Shown: positions 43,988 to 53,946, counted from the stretch's first letter. The stretch: 64,000 nt of DNA from Paraclostridium ghonii (GCF_030815085.1 NZ_JAUSWG010000002.1); one strand, 5' to 3'. Notes: generated by a model from the letters alone, not told the origin. A program made the numbers and translations.

Positions 43988-44691
43988 AATTTATCCTCTA
44001 TTAAATCAAAAAATCTATCTTTTACATCTTTAAATCTATATCTACTTATAGGGACTTCTTCTTTACTTTCAAGTACTGCAATATATTGTTTTATACTCTT
44101 GGTATGTTCTAAGTTTATTAAATAGCTTTTATGGCATCTACAAAATCTACTACAGTTTATCTCTTTTTCAATATTGTTCATTGTTCCTTTTGTTTTATAA
44201 ATTTGATTTAAAGTGTGTATTGTTATATCTTCTTTTTGGACTTCTATATAAGTTATTTCATTTGTATCTATCTTAATTCTACTCTCTCGTTCCTTTACAA
44301 TAATATACTTATTTTTTATATCTAATTCTTTTATACAATTTATAATATTTTCTTTTAATTCATCATATTTTACTGGTTTTACTAAATACCTATAGGCTCT
44401 TACCTTATACCCCTCTAGGGCATACTCTATTAAAGATGTAATAAAAATAATTTCTACTTTATTGTCTAAAAGCCTAATTTTTCTAGCTGTATCCATTCCA
44501 TTTATTTTACATAATTGTATATCTAAAAAAACTATATCAAAGTCTTTAGAATAATTTTCAAGTAATTCTTCTCCTGAATTAAAAATATATAGACTATATT
44601 TTAAAGAAAAATCTTTAAATATTTTATTAATATGCCCTTCTAGTAAATCCTGTTGCTCTTTTTCATCTTCGCAAATTGCTATCCTAATCAT
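43981..44691 (-). CDS. Module C: LytTR-family response regulator
   Basis: 236 residues. Receiver: CEDE at 7-10, Asp57 in VFLDIQL, Lys in YLVKP. LytTR domain about 135-235 with FCRCHKSYLINLEHT and PISRYRFKDVKDRFF. Its paralogs at 21472 and 59142 share nearly the same DNA-binding segments (CHKSF/Y and SRYRFK), which suggests overlapping binding specificity. First gene of the regulator-kinase operon. Confidence 0.85.
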   Translation of the reverse strand: MIRIAICEDEKEQQDLLEGHINKIFKDFSLKYSLYIFNSGEELLENYSKDFDIVFLDIQLCKINGMDTARKIRLLDNKVEIIFITSLIEYALEGYKVRAYRYLVKPVKYDELKENIINCIKELDIKNKYIIVKERESRIKIDTNEITYIEVQKEDITIHTLNQIYKTKGTMNNIEKEINCSRFCRCHKSYLINLEHTKSIKQYIAVLESKEEVPISRYRFKDVKDRFFDLIEDKLC

Positions 44692-44819
44692 AATTCCCCC
44701 ATTGTGTACTCTTCATTTAAATATGAATTTATATATCCGACACTTTAGGATAACATTTTTTAATTATTCCTATCAATAGTTAAATATAAATAGTTGTTAT
44801 TTTTTACTTATATATGACT

Positions 44820-45989
44820 CTAATTGCTTAATCTTCTCTGTTTTATAATCACAAGAGTAATTGCCAGTATTGTCAGTGAAAATCCAAATACTATTAATAT
44901 ACTAGTCATTATAGGTAAAATATTTTCTTTATTAAAATTAACTAAAAGTGATATGTCATTATTTGCCTTTACATACCAATAAGTAGGATTAAATCTTGCC
45001 ATAGAAATTACATTTTCTCCTAAATATTTTTGTGGCACAAATACCCCACTTATAAAGCAACTACCTAGTGATACTACATTAGCGATGGCTGACATTGCAC
45101 TTCTACTATTAATAAAACTAGAAATTAAAAGACTTATACTTAATACAGCCAATGAAAATACAAAGGAATTTAGAAGGAGTAGTATCCCACTGCCACTAAA
45201 CATATATCCTTTATACATTATAAAGCTTATAACTACCATAATGCCCCATACTACTATAGTGTAAGTAATATTTCCTAACACAATTTGAAAATTCATACTT
45301 CTTAGTGTTAATGCTGAAGATAAATTTCTCATTCTCAGATCCTTATTATTGAAAGTAATCATAACTGAACCTACTCCAAGTATTAATATTGCAAACATTG
45401 AATATGCTAAATAATTATAATAGTTTTTACAGTCAGAATTGTTTAAATATCCATTATTATAGTTTTTAACTTCTACATTTGTGCTATAGGATAAATCCTT
45501 ACTTACATATTCTACAATTTGTGATTCAGATAAATTATCTAATGTAGATGTATACATTTTCACTGTGTTTAAATATTTGTTTATTAAATTATCCATATAC
45601 ATTTCACTTACTGAATTAGGTATTGTATTCTTTTCAATATTAACATTTTTATCTCCGCTTAACATCTTATCTGTAAATCCTTTAGGAACGGTCACTATAT
45701 ATTCAACGTCTCTAAAGAAAAGTGCATCTTGTAATTTTTCTTTATCATTACTAATATCTTTTATATTGGCATTATCACTAATATAACTCTTTAATCCTTC
45801 AGTAAGTTTTGATTCTTTATCGTTATTTATAAATGCAATATTAATCTTAGTATCTTTAAAGTCTGTATCGTCTATATTAGCTTTTGTGTTTCCTAAAGCT
45901 ATTGAAAACGCTAAGAACACTACAATGTATATTGATATTTCAATTATATTTTTTTTAATAACTTTGAAAAAAGCTTTATAAACTTGCAT
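44820..45989 (-). CDS. ABC-2 type transporter permease, second subunit
   Basis: 389 residues. One N-terminal helix (about 15-35), a large extracellular domain with DVEYIVTVPKGFTDKMLSG (typical of YhgE/ABC-2 permeases), and five or six C-terminal helices from about 210. The ABC-2 motif region is visible around NSFVFSLAVLSISLLISSF. It overlaps the upstream paralogous subunit by 14 bp, a sign of translational coupling; the two probably form a heterodimer with the ATPase at 47131. Confidence 0.85.
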   Translation of the reverse strand: MQVYKAFFKVIKKNIIEISIYIVVFLAFSIALGNTKANIDDTDFKDTKINIAFINNDKESKLTEGLKSYISDNANIKDISNDKEKLQDALFFRDVEYIVTVPKGFTDKMLSGDKNVNIEKNTIPNSVSEMYMDNLINKYLNTVKMYTSTLDNLSESQIVEYVSKDLSYSTNVEVKNYNNGYLNNSDCKNYYNYLAYSMFAILILGVGSVMITFNNKDLRMRNLSSALTLRSMNFQIVLGNITYTIVVWGIMVVISFIMYKGYMFSGSGILLLLNSFVFSLAVLSISLLISSFINSRSAMSAIANVVSLGSCFISGVFVPQKYLGENVISMARFNPTYWYVKANNDISLLVNFNKENILPIMTSILIVFGFSLTILAITLVIIKQRRLSN

Positions 45990-47118
45990 ATTTTTGCCCC
46001 CTTAAAACTAAGTACGTAATTGTACTAAAAACAATTGATAAAATACAAAGTATACTAATATTTATAAAAAATTTATTTGTAGTGTCATAGTAGTACAATG
46101 AGTACAACGAATCTGCTATTAAGTTTAAAGGATTAATATAATTTAAAATTGCTAGCTTTGAGTTTACAATATATTTCATTTTATCATTCATCATACCTGC
46201 TAAAAATGACATTGTCATAGTACTTCCAATTAATATTCCTATTTTAATTCCTTCCCTCTTTTTTAATATAGTTCCTATGCAAGTACCAAAAGTTACTCCA
46301 GTAATAGACCCTACAATACATGTTAAAAATATATATCCTAATTGATTTGAAAAGTCTATTTTTAATACTAAACAAATATAAGCCATTAAAACTGCAATAT
46401 CAAAGAGTTGAATTGTCGTTGCTGCTGACATAGAAGATATAAATACCTTTAGCTTATGAGTTGGCGCTATACTAATTCTAGCACCTTGATAAGATTGATT
46501 TGCTTGTATATATCTTATTTCCTTTAATCCTAAAAACCCTCCATACAAGCAAGTCATTGCAATAAGTGTATAAAAATAATTCACAAATACATCTGGTGAA
46601 GCTTTACTGATAGCTACATCTTTAATATAATTTGTTCTTTCAAATATATTGATTAATTCTCCTTGTTGTATTGCTTGAGGATTTTTTTCCATAATTGTTT
46701 TAATTGTAGAAGAAGTTTGTTTATATTCATCTACAAAACTTTTAACTATTGTTTGATTAATTCCAGACTTCTTCACTACAACATTTATATCCTTATCAAA
46801 ATATATATATCCTTCAATGTTGTTGTTATCTAAAAGTTTTTGAGCCTTATCCTTAGATGTATATTGTGTTTCAAACAAAGCATCATCACTTTCTTTATTT
46901 GAAACTGACTTTATTGCTTCTAAAAAATCTTTGTTATTATAATTTTTATCATTTACTATAGCTATTTTTACAGCTGAAAAATCTTCTGCGCTTACAACGT
47001 TTTTTAAAGATAAGTTAAACAAAGTAGCTAAAATTATTGGAAATAAGAGAGTCCAAAACATAACCTGTTTATCTCTTACTATACATTTGATTCTATATTT
47101 ATAATTATGATAAAACAT
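45976..47118 (-). CDS. ABC-2 type transporter permease, first subunit
   Basis: 380 residues with the same layout as its neighbour: an N-terminal helix (about 18-38), an extracellular domain with IAIVNDKNYNNKDF and VVKKSGINQTIVKSF, and about six C-terminal helices. It follows the ATPase gene by 12 bp and overlaps the next permease. Systems of this composition often export or resist antimicrobial peptides. The divergent two-component system at 48272-49978 is the likely regulator. Confidence 0.85.
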   Translation of the reverse strand: MFYHNYKYRIKCIVRDKQVMFWTLLFPIILATLFNLSLKNVVSAEDFSAVKIAIVNDKNYNNKDFLEAIKSVSNKESDDALFETQYTSKDKAQKLLDNNNIEGYIYFDKDINVVVKKSGINQTIVKSFVDEYKQTSSTIKTIMEKNPQAIQQGELINIFERTNYIKDVAISKASPDVFVNYFYTLIAMTCLYGGFLGLKEIRYIQANQSYQGARISIAPTHKLKVFISSMSAATTIQLFDIAVLMAYICLVLKIDFSNQLGYIFLTCIVGSITGVTFGTCIGTILKKREGIKIGILIGSTMTMSFLAGMMNDKMKYIVNSKLAILNYINPLNLIADSLYSLYYYDTTNKFFINISILCILSIVFSTITYLVLRGQKYASL

Positions 47119-47130
47119 TGTTCTCCCCCC

Positions 47131-48063
47131 TTAATCCCTAAGTTCTTTACCTGTTATTTCTAAGAAAACATCATTTAATGTAGGTGGTTCTGAGTAAATC
47201 TTTCCTATATGAATGTTCTCATTTTTTAAATAGTCTATTAAATCAACCAAATTGTTTTTGCCTTCACTTGATTTTACAACAAGATAATTATCTCTATATT
47301 CTGCATAAATGACATTAGGAAGTTTTTTTACACCTTCTAAAATTTCATCATCCAATTCAAATATCTCTACTGTAATTTTTTCTCCACAGTTTATCATTCC
47401 CTTTAGTTCTTCACTGGTACCTGTTGCTATTACTTTTCCCTTATCCATAATGGAAATTCTTGTACAAATCTGTTCTACTTCTTCCATATAATGAGATGTA
47501 TATACTATTGTAGCTCCTTCTTTATTAAGTTTTTGTATTCCTTTTAATATATTATTTCTACTTTGAGGATCAACTGCAACTGTTGGCTCATCTAAAATAA
47601 TTAACTTTGGTTTATGTGCAACTCCACAAGCTATATTTAATCTTCTTAATAGTCCTCCACTTAGCTTTCTTGGATAAAACTTTTTATAATCATTAAGCCC
47701 AACAAACTCTATAGCTTCTTCTACAAGTTTTTTACGATTATTTTTATCTAAAATATAAAGCCCACAAAAGTAATCAATATTTTCATATACTGTTAACTCT
47801 TCAAATACAGCTACATTTTGCATTATTACTCCTATATTTCTTTTTATATCATAAGCTTCTGGCTTCATTGTTTTTCCATAAACTTCTATATTTCCTTTAT
47901 CATACTCTAGTAAAGATAAAATACAATTAATAGCAGTACTTTTACCTGACCCATTAGGCCCTAAAAGTCCAAATATTTCCCCTTCATTAACTTCTAAATT
48001 TAAATGATCTAGTGCTAATAAATCATCATATCTTTTAACTAGGTTTTTAACATTTATAACCAT
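47131..48063 (-). CDS. ABC transporter ATP-binding protein (DrrA/CcmA type)
   Basis: 310 residues. Walker A GPNGSGKST (about 34-42), Q-loop VIMQNV, signature LSGGLLRR, Walker B LIILDEP and H-loop TSHYME. The C-terminal extension after 220 (EYRDNYLVVKSSEGKNNLVD) is that of the DrrA-type exporters, which drive ABC-2 permeases. First gene of its three-gene operon. RBS TTGGAGGAG. The 208-bp space to the divergent kinase gene holds both promoters. Confidence 0.9.
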   Translation of the reverse strand: MVINVKNLVKRYDDLLALDHLNLEVNEGEIFGLLGPNGSGKSTAINCILSLLEYDKGNIEVYGKTMKPEAYDIKRNIGVIMQNVAVFEELTVYENIDYFCGLYILDKNNRKKLVEEAIEFVGLNDYKKFYPRKLSGGLLRRLNIACGVAHKPKLIILDEPTVAVDPQSRNNILKGIQKLNKEGATIVYTSHYMEEVEQICTRISIMDKGKVIATGTSEELKGMINCGEKITVEIFELDDEILEGVKKLPNVIYAEYRDNYLVVKSSEGKNNLVDLIDYLKNENIHIGKIYSEPPTLNDVFLEITGKELRD

Positions 48064-48271
48064 ACTTACTCCTCCAACAATTTGTTATTTTATATTTTAA
48101 TTCCTTATTTTTCTATTTTTCATACTTTTATTGTATTAAATTTAATTATAATTAGTAAGTGATTAGGCTCCAAAACTAATGTGACAAATGTAACAATCAT
48201 ATTGTTGGGCTGTGAATATAATGTTAAAATCAATATGTGATTAGAGTTTTTTTAATTGAGGTGGTTTATTT

Positions 48272-49348
48272 ATGAATAATTTAGTAGACAAGATTATTAT
48301 TTTCTTTATTTGTTTATCAATATATATGCATACCGTTAATGGCAGCTATATAATTGTCCCAATACTTGTAACACTATTTTTAAGTTCAGTTGTTAGTTAT
48401 AAAGAAGATAGTAATATTTTGATTACAATTTTTATAAGTTTTTTATTGCTTTGCTTTTTCTATCCAACTTTTATATTCTTTATTCCTCTTATATGTTATG
48501 ACTTATTTTTCTATAGAATAAAATGGCTATGGATTTTTTTAATTTTACCTATTTGCATACATTATTCTTCAATACCTGATATATCAAAGGTTTTTATTAT
48601 TGCATATATTTTAATAAGCTACACTTTAAAATATCGTACTAAATCTTTTTACAGTATACAGAAAAATTATTATAGTGTAAGTGATACAGCTAAGGAATTA
48701 TCTATAAAATTTGAAAAAAAGAATAGAGAACTTTTAGAAAAACAAGACTATGAAATAAATTTAGCTACTTTAAGGGAGCGTAATAGGATTGCAAGAGATA
48801 TCCATGATAATGTTGGACATCTTCTTTCAAGGTGCTTACTACAAATAGGAGCACTTCTCGCTATTAATAAAGATGAAAGTATTGTTGTAAATCTTAGCCT
48901 TATAAAAGATACTCTTTCAGCAGCTATGGATAGTATTAGAAGTAGTGTTCATAATTTGCACGAAGATGCAGTTGATCTTCAAGTGGAAATACATAAATTA
49001 ATTGATAACTTTAAATTTTGTCCTATTAATTTAGATTATGATATGGACTCATCTCCTGAAAAGAAAATAAAATATTGCTTTATTACTATAACAAAAGAAG
49101 CTTTCTCAAATATTATAAAACACTCTAATGCTACTGAAGTATTAGTTTTACTTCGTGAACATCCAGCTTTATATCAGCTAGTAATTAAGGATAACGGAAG
49201 TAGCATTGAATATAACATTGAACATGGTATTGGTATAAAAAATATAATGGATAGAGTTTCTTCATTAGGAGGAAGCGTAAATATTAGTACTGATAATGGC
49301 TTTAGGATTTTTATTTCTATTCCAAAGAATTTAGAAAGGACGATATAA
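48272..49348 (+). CDS. Sensor histidine kinase, HisKA_3 (LiaS/DesK-like)
   Basis: 358 residues. Five or six membrane helices in the first 130 residues, then the HisKA_3 dimerisation site with the phosphoacceptor in ERNRIARDIHDNVGHLLSRC (about residue 175) and a compact ATPase domain with TKEAFSNIIKHSNATEV (N-box) and HGIGIKNIMDRVSSLGG (G-box). It is divergent from the ABC-2 operon, three bases before its partner regulator. In known systems, such kinases respond to cell-envelope stress or membrane state. Confidence 0.9.
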   Translation: MNNLVDKIIIFFICLSIYMHTVNGSYIIVPILVTLFLSSVVSYKEDSNILITIFISFLLLCFFYPTFIFFIPLICYDLFFYRIKWLWIFLILPICIHYSSIPDISKVFIIAYILISYTLKYRTKSFYSIQKNYYSVSDTAKELSIKFEKKNRELLEKQDYEINLATLRERNRIARDIHDNVGHLLSRCLLQIGALLAINKDESIVVNLSLIKDTLSAAMDSIRSSVHNLHEDAVDLQVEIHKLIDNFKFCPINLDYDMDSSPEKKIKYCFITITKEAFSNIIKHSNATEVLVLLREHPALYQLVIKDNGSSIEYNIEHGIGIKNIMDRVSSLGGSVNISTDNGFRIFISIPKNLERTI

Positions 49349-49351
49349 AAT

Positions 49352-49978
49352 ATGCGTGTGTTAGTTATAGATGATGATAAATTAGTATGTGTTTCTTTAA
49401 AAACAATACTTGAAGTTGAAAAAGATATAGAAGTTGTTGGAACTGGTTTTAACGGAAATGAGGCAATTGAACTTTATCAAAATTTAAAACCTGATATTTT
49501 ACTAATGGATATTAGAATGGAAAACATGACAGGGCTTGAATCAGCTGAAATCATTTTGAAGAAAGATAATAATGCCAAAATCCTATTTTTGACTACTTTC
49601 TCTGATAATGAATACATAGTAAAAGCTTTAAAAATAGGCGCTAAGGGGTATATTATAAAACAGAATTTTGAATGTATTGTTCCTTCTTTAAGAGCTGTAT
49701 ATACTGGACAAAATGTATTTGGTGATGATATTATCTCTAAAATACCTTCACTTATTAACAGTTCTTCTGAGAAAGATTTTACTTCCTTTGGAATTACTGC
49801 AAAAGAGCTAGAAATTATAACACTTGTAGCTGATGGTCTTAGCAATAAGGAAATTTCTAATAGTTTATTTTTAAGTGAAGGAACTGTTAGAAATACTATA
49901 ACTACTATTCTTCAGAAACTAGACCTTAGAGATAGAACTCAACTTGCTATATTTTATTATAAAAATAAATCAGTATAA
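49352..49978 (+). CDS. NarL/LuxR-family response regulator
   Basis: 208 residues. Receiver: IDDDK at 6-10 and Asp53 in LLMDIRM, Lys in GYIIKQN. The LuxR-type helix-turn-helix is at about 140-205, with LTxxxxEILxLVAxG-like ITAKELEIITLVADGLSNKE and EGTVRNTITTILQKL. It forms a pair with the kinase (3-bp gap) and probably controls the divergent ABC-2 exporter. It does not belong to the LytTR group of the other modules. Confidence 0.9.
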   Translation: MRVLVIDDDKLVCVSLKTILEVEKDIEVVGTGFNGNEAIELYQNLKPDILLMDIRMENMTGLESAEIILKKDNNAKILFLTTFSDNEYIVKALKIGAKGYIIKQNFECIVPSLRAVYTGQNVFGDDIISKIPSLINSSSEKDFTSFGITAKELEIITLVADGLSNKEISNSLFLSEGTVRNTITTILQKLDLRDRTQLAIFYYKNKSV

Positions 49979-50019
49979 AATATATAGATTTGTTGTTATT
50001 ATATAATCCACTTGTAAGT

Positions 50020-50055
50020 AAAAATGTATTGACTATTTAGCCAATACATTTTTAT
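50020..50055 (+). terminator. Terminator between the NarL regulator and ABC-F genes
   Basis: AAAAATGTATTG pairs with CAATACATTTTT around ACTATTTAGC. It sits between convergent genes and has T/A runs on both sides, so it may be bidirectional. Confidence 0.8.
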
Positions 50056-50072
50056 GGGATCTCAATGCTGGA

Positions 50073-51620
50073 TTATATTTTAAAGTTTTCACAGTTTATT
50101 ACATCGCTTACAATATCTTTATAAAAATCCCGCTCATGACATACTAAAATTACACTGCCTTTATACTCTTTTAATGCTTTTTTAAGTTCATTTTTTGCAT
50201 CTACATCTAAGTGATTCGTTGGTTCATCTAAAATTAATATATTACTTGGTCTATTCATAAGTTTACACAGTCTAATCTTTGATTGCTCTCCTCCACTTAG
50301 TGTACTTATTTTGCTATCTATATGCTCGTTAGTTAACCCACATCTAGCTAGCATACTTCTAACTTCATATCTATTGCACTTATAAAATTCATTCCATATT
50401 TCTTCTAAAGCCGTATTGTCATTTTCTATTTTTATTTCTTGTTCAAAATATCCTATTTCTTGATTTTCTCCAAACTTTATATTTCCACTTATAGGTTTAT
50501 TAATTCCAATTAAACTTTTTAATAAGGTTGTCTTTCCTATTCCATTTGAACCAATTATAGCTATGTTTTGTCCTCTTTCCATTTTTATATTTATAGGCTT
50601 GCTTAACGGATTATCATAACCTATAATTAAATCTTTTGTCTCAAATATAAGTCTTGTTGATTCCTTAGATTCCATAAATTTAAATTTTGGTTTTGGCTTA
50701 TGTTTTGCTATTTCTATTCTATCAATTTTATCTAGTTTTTTCTGCCTAGACTTTGCCATTCCACTTGTTGATGCTCTTGATTTATTTTTTGCAATATATT
50801 CTTCAAGCTTAAAAATTTCCTCTTGCTGTCTATTGTAAGCGGCTCTTAATTGAAGTTTATTGGCTTCATATGACTTCATAAAACTTTCATAATTACCGAC
50901 ATATCTTGTTAGTGATTTATTTTCAAGATGACATATTATATTTACAACACTGTTTAAAAAATCTAAATCATGTGATATTAATATAAATGCATTTTCATAA
51001 GATTGTAGATATTTTTTTAACCATTCTATATGATTTTCATCTAAATAGTTTGTAGGCTCATCTAATAGTAATATATCTGGCTTCTCTAAAAGTAATTTTG
51101 CTAATAATACTTTAGTTCTTTGACCTCCACTTAATTTTGAAACATCTTTGTCTAAGCCAATATCTCTAAGACCTAAACCAAGTGCTACTGATTCTATTTT
51201 TGAATCTATACTATAAAATTCATTTTTAATTAAAGTTTCTTGTAAATCAGTAGTTTTTTCAATAGCTTTTGTAATTTCTCCCATATCCATCGAATCCATT
51301 TGATTATATATATTATTAAGTTCACATTCCATATCAAATAAACCCTGAAATGCTTCCTTTAAAGTATCTCTTATAGATTTTCCTTCTTTAAGGTGAGTGT
51401 GTTGATCTAGATATCCAACACTTATTTTGCTACTCCAATTTATATTCCCACTATAAGGTATTATTTTATCGGTGATTATATTTATAAAAGTTGACTTACC
51501 TTCACCATTTGCTCCCACAAGTCCTACATGTTCTCCTTTTAATAATCTAAAAGATACACCTTTAAATATATCTCTGTCCCCAAACCCATGGCTCATATTT
51601 TCAACTGTTAAAATGCTCAT
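50073..51620 (-). CDS. ABC-F family ATPase, probable ribosome-protection type
   Basis: 515 residues with two ABC domains (about 1-240 and 318-515) and no membrane segment. Walker A GANGEGKST and GSNGIGKTT; signatures LSGGQRTK and LSGGEQSK; Walker B ILLLDEP and ILILDEP. The interdomain linker (about 235-315) is basic and helical (RQQEEIFKLEEYIAKNKSRA). In Firmicutes, ABC-F proteins of this size displace antibiotics (macrolides, lincosamides, pleuromutilins, streptogramins A) from the ribosome; clostridial CplR is one. No regulatory leader peptide is clearly visible. A housekeeping EttA-like role cannot be excluded. RBS CGAGGAAT. Confidence 0.8.
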   Translation of the reverse strand: MSILTVENMSHGFGDRDIFKGVSFRLLKGEHVGLVGANGEGKSTFINIITDKIIPYSGNINWSSKISVGYLDQHTHLKEGKSIRDTLKEAFQGLFDMECELNNIYNQMDSMDMGEITKAIEKTTDLQETLIKNEFYSIDSKIESVALGLGLRDIGLDKDVSKLSGGQRTKVLLAKLLLEKPDILLLDEPTNYLDENHIEWLKKYLQSYENAFILISHDLDFLNSVVNIICHLENKSLTRYVGNYESFMKSYEANKLQLRAAYNRQQEEIFKLEEYIAKNKSRASTSGMAKSRQKKLDKIDRIEIAKHKPKPKFKFMESKESTRLIFETKDLIIGYDNPLSKPINIKMERGQNIAIIGSNGIGKTTLLKSLIGINKPISGNIKFGENQEIGYFEQEIKIENDNTALEEIWNEFYKCNRYEVRSMLARCGLTNEHIDSKISTLSGGEQSKIRLCKLMNRPSNILILDEPTNHLDVDAKNELKKALKEYKGSVILVCHERDFYKDIVSDVINCENFKI

Positions 51621-51732
51621 TTTTATTCCTCGTTTCTTGCCTTAATTTTTCATATTAAAATCATAACATTTTAAAATATAATAACCAAGTTTATAAATAC
51701 TTCTGTAATAATATAGACTTTTTAAGTTATAC

Positions 51733-51777
51733 AAATAGAGAGTGTCTAAAATAATTATTTGAGACACTCTCTATTTA
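51733..51777 (-). terminator. Terminator of the small HTH gene
   Basis: AAATAGAGAGTGTCT pairs with AGACACTCTCTATTT (15 bp) after the stop codon at 51784. Confidence 0.85.
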
Positions 51778-51783
51778 TACTAT

Positions 51784-52050
51784 TTATTTTTCTTGTCTAA
51801 TAATTCTTCTAATACTATTTTCAGTAAGGTAGTAGTGCTTGGTAAGTTCTTTAATAGATATACCTTTTTTATATTTATTAAAAATCTCCACATTTCTTTT
51901 ATTTAAATCAGTCTTAATTCCACTATTTTCTCCCCAACATTTTTTATTACTAGACTTTCTAGGTATATATAAATATCCACCATCCATATATTCTTGAATT
52001 AATTCAATAACATCTTCAGGTAATATATTTTGTGCTTTTTCGTATTTCAT
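51784..52050 (-). CDS. CD3324-like small helix-turn-helix protein
   Basis: 88 residues. The N-terminal half KAQNILPEDVIELIQEYMDGGYLYIPRK and the C-terminal helix-turn-helix FNKYKKGISIKELTKHYYLTENSIRRIIRQ match the CD3324 family, related to phage Mor/YraL activators. It probably binds DNA; the target is unknown. Its upstream region holds the structured element at 52092-52175. RBS AGGAGCGAG. Confidence 0.75.
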   Translation of the reverse strand: MKYEKAQNILPEDVIELIQEYMDGGYLYIPRKSSNKKCWGENSGIKTDLNKRNVEIFNKYKKGISIKELTKHYYLTENSIRRIIRQEK

Positions 52051-52091
52051 AATTCTCGCTCCTATTTACTTTTTAGTTCGTAAATAATGAA

Positions 52092-52175
52092 GCAAAGACT
52101 GCACAAAACAACTTAGCCGAGTTTAGTTTCGGCTCCGAACAAAGTTTAGTTCTGTCTATATATTACAGTCTTTGC
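52092..52175. other. Three-way-junction-like inverted repeat element
   Basis: An outer 10-bp stem GCAAAGACTG (52092-52101) with CAGTCTTTGC (52166-52175) encloses a hairpin AGCCGA/TCGGCT (52115-52134) and a small hairpin GAAC/GTTC (52137-52152). It lies in the 547-bp gap 52051-52597 upstream of the CD3324-like gene. It could be an RNA leader, a small mobile remnant or a regulatory DNA structure. Confidence 0.5.
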
Positions 52176-52260
52176 GCAGAGCCAGGAACAATAACTAGTG
52201 CTGGTTTATTTTGCATAAAATAACACCCCTTTATATTAATAATTTATATTTTATATTATA

Positions 52261-52314
52261 CATCAATACATCAATACATCAATACATCAATACATCAATA
52301 CATCAATACATCAC
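52261..52314. repeat. 8-bp tandem repeat CATCAATA, about six and a half copies
   Basis: The unit CATCAATA is repeated exactly six times and ends with CATCACA. The unit length is not a multiple of three and there is no gene, so it is a simple, probably length-variable repeat. The rest of the gap up to 52523 shows only a weak hairpin TTAGATTG/CAATCTAA (52479-52519). Confidence 0.9.
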
Positions 52315-52523
52315 ATAAATTATATCATCTGTATTGGTAGTATTCAAATGTCATAAATAATTCTGTATTAAATTTGACCATATAATGCTTAATTTATATA
52401 TATTAAAATTAATGTATTTACAAATTCCCAAATATTTGAGCTATCTTATTCTTATTTATGGTAACAGGAAATAGGTTCTTAGATTGCATAATGAGTTTTG
52501 GAGTAAGCATACAATCTAAAAAC

Positions 52524-52556
52524 AAAAAACTCATATCAAATAGATACGAGTTTTTT
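52524..52556 (-). terminator. Terminator after the GlpT-like gene
   Basis: AAAAAACTCATATC pairs with GATACGAGTTTTTT with one A-G mismatch, 42 bp past the stop codon, with a U-run on the minus strand. Confidence 0.8.
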
Positions 52557-52597
52557 AATAAAAATGCTTTTTGTATATATGTTATATTTATATATAG

Positions 52598-53926
52598 CTA
52601 GGCATTAGATTTTTCTTTTATATTATGAGTATTCCAAGTAAATGATAAAAATACAATTGCTAATATAGAAGATGCTATTATCATTATAAATCCGCCATCC
52701 CAATTGAATCTTTCAACTACCATACCCATTCCTAACTCAGCTAAAACCTGTCCTCCCATATACCCAAATAAGCCTGTAAATCCTGCAGCAGTTCCAGCTG
52801 CTTTTTTAGGTACAAGATCTAGTGCACTTACACCTATTAACATAACAGGTCCATAAATTAATGCCCCTATTGATGCCAATGCACAATTTATAGCAAATGG
52901 ACTTGTGCTTTTCCAGTATACCATTGTTGCTATAGTTACTCCAATCATACATATTACTCCCATTGGAGCACGTCTACCATGGAATACATGATCACTAATC
53001 CATCCAACTATAATAGTTCCAGGTATAGCTGCATATTCAAATAATGCAAATGCTATAGAAGAATCTTTTGGATCAAAATGTCTAACTTCTTGTAGATATG
53101 TAGGAACCCAATTTATAACACCATATCTAACTAAATATACGAAAACGTTTGCCACAGCTATAAACCATAAGAACTTATTATTTAATACATACTTAAATAA
53201 AATTTCCTTAGCACTAAGTTCTGCTTCAGTATCTTCAACTTCAACCTCATACTCTGGATAATCATTTTTAAATTCTTCAATTGGTGGTAACCCAACAGAT
53301 TGTGGAGTATCTCTTGCAAATAAAATATATACTATTCCACTTATAATTGCTATTATTCCTGGTAAATAAAATATACCTTTCCATGTCCCAAATGATGCTA
53401 CTCCAATTAATGCAATTGTAGCTATAAATCCACCACCTATATTATGTGCAGTGTTCCAAATAGACATTTTTACACCACGTTCACTATCTGAAAACCAGTG
53501 AGTCATTATCCTACCACATGGAGGCCATCCCATTCCTTGGAACCATCCATTTAATAGCATTAAAATAAACATAAAAGCAATATTAGTTGTATTTGGTAAA
53601 AATAAATTTATTATACCTGATAATATAAGACCTATTGCTAAAAAATACCTTGGGTTAGATCTATCTGATACATTCCCCATTACAAACTTACTAACACCAT
53701 AAGATAACCCTAAAGCTGATGCAACAAATCCTATCTCCCCTTTTGAAAATCCCTGTTCTATAAGATAGACCTTTGATAAAGCAAAATTGCTTCTTACAAA
53801 ATAATATACAAGATATCCTAAATAAATACTTATAAACATTTGGATACGATATCTTTTATACGTTGGAGCTATTTCTTCTTCTGGTAACCTGTTTATATAT
53901 GGTGCTGGCTTTAAAAATTTTAACAT
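52598..53926 (-). CDS. OPA-family organophosphate:phosphate antiporter (GlpT/UhpT type)
   Basis: 442 residues from ATG 53926 with AAGGGGGAG upstream; the frame from 53944 starts within that site. About 12 helices. The N-terminal YKRYRIQMFISIYLGYLVYY and FVRSNFALSKVYLIE, then GWFQGMGWPPCGRIMTHWFS, are diagnostic of the GlpT/UhpT/PgtP family, which exchange sugar phosphates or glycerol-3-phosphate for phosphate. The Arg residues of the two binding-site helices (VRSNF and RYGVINW) are present. It has its own promoter and a structured leader. Confidence 0.85.
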   Translation of the reverse strand: MLKFLKPAPYINRLPEEEIAPTYKRYRIQMFISIYLGYLVYYFVRSNFALSKVYLIEQGFSKGEIGFVASALGLSYGVSKFVMGNVSDRSNPRYFLAIGLILSGIINLFLPNTTNIAFMFILMLLNGWFQGMGWPPCGRIMTHWFSDSERGVKMSIWNTAHNIGGGFIATIALIGVASFGTWKGIFYLPGIIAIISGIVYILFARDTPQSVGLPPIEEFKNDYPEYEVEVEDTEAELSAKEILFKYVLNNKFLWFIAVANVFVYLVRYGVINWVPTYLQEVRHFDPKDSSIAFALFEYAAIPGTIIVGWISDHVFHGRRAPMGVICMIGVTIATMVYWKSTSPFAINCALASIGALIYGPVMLIGVSALDLVPKKAAGTAAGFTGLFGYMGGQVLAELGMGMVVERFNWDGGFIMIIASSILAIVFLSFTWNTHNIKEKSNA

Positions 53927-53946
53927 TAAAACTCCCCCTTTCACGT

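Noticed and set aside
52261..52314. Possible CRISPR-like array
   Set aside because: Units of 8 bp without spacers and no cas genes nearby; a simple tandem repeat.
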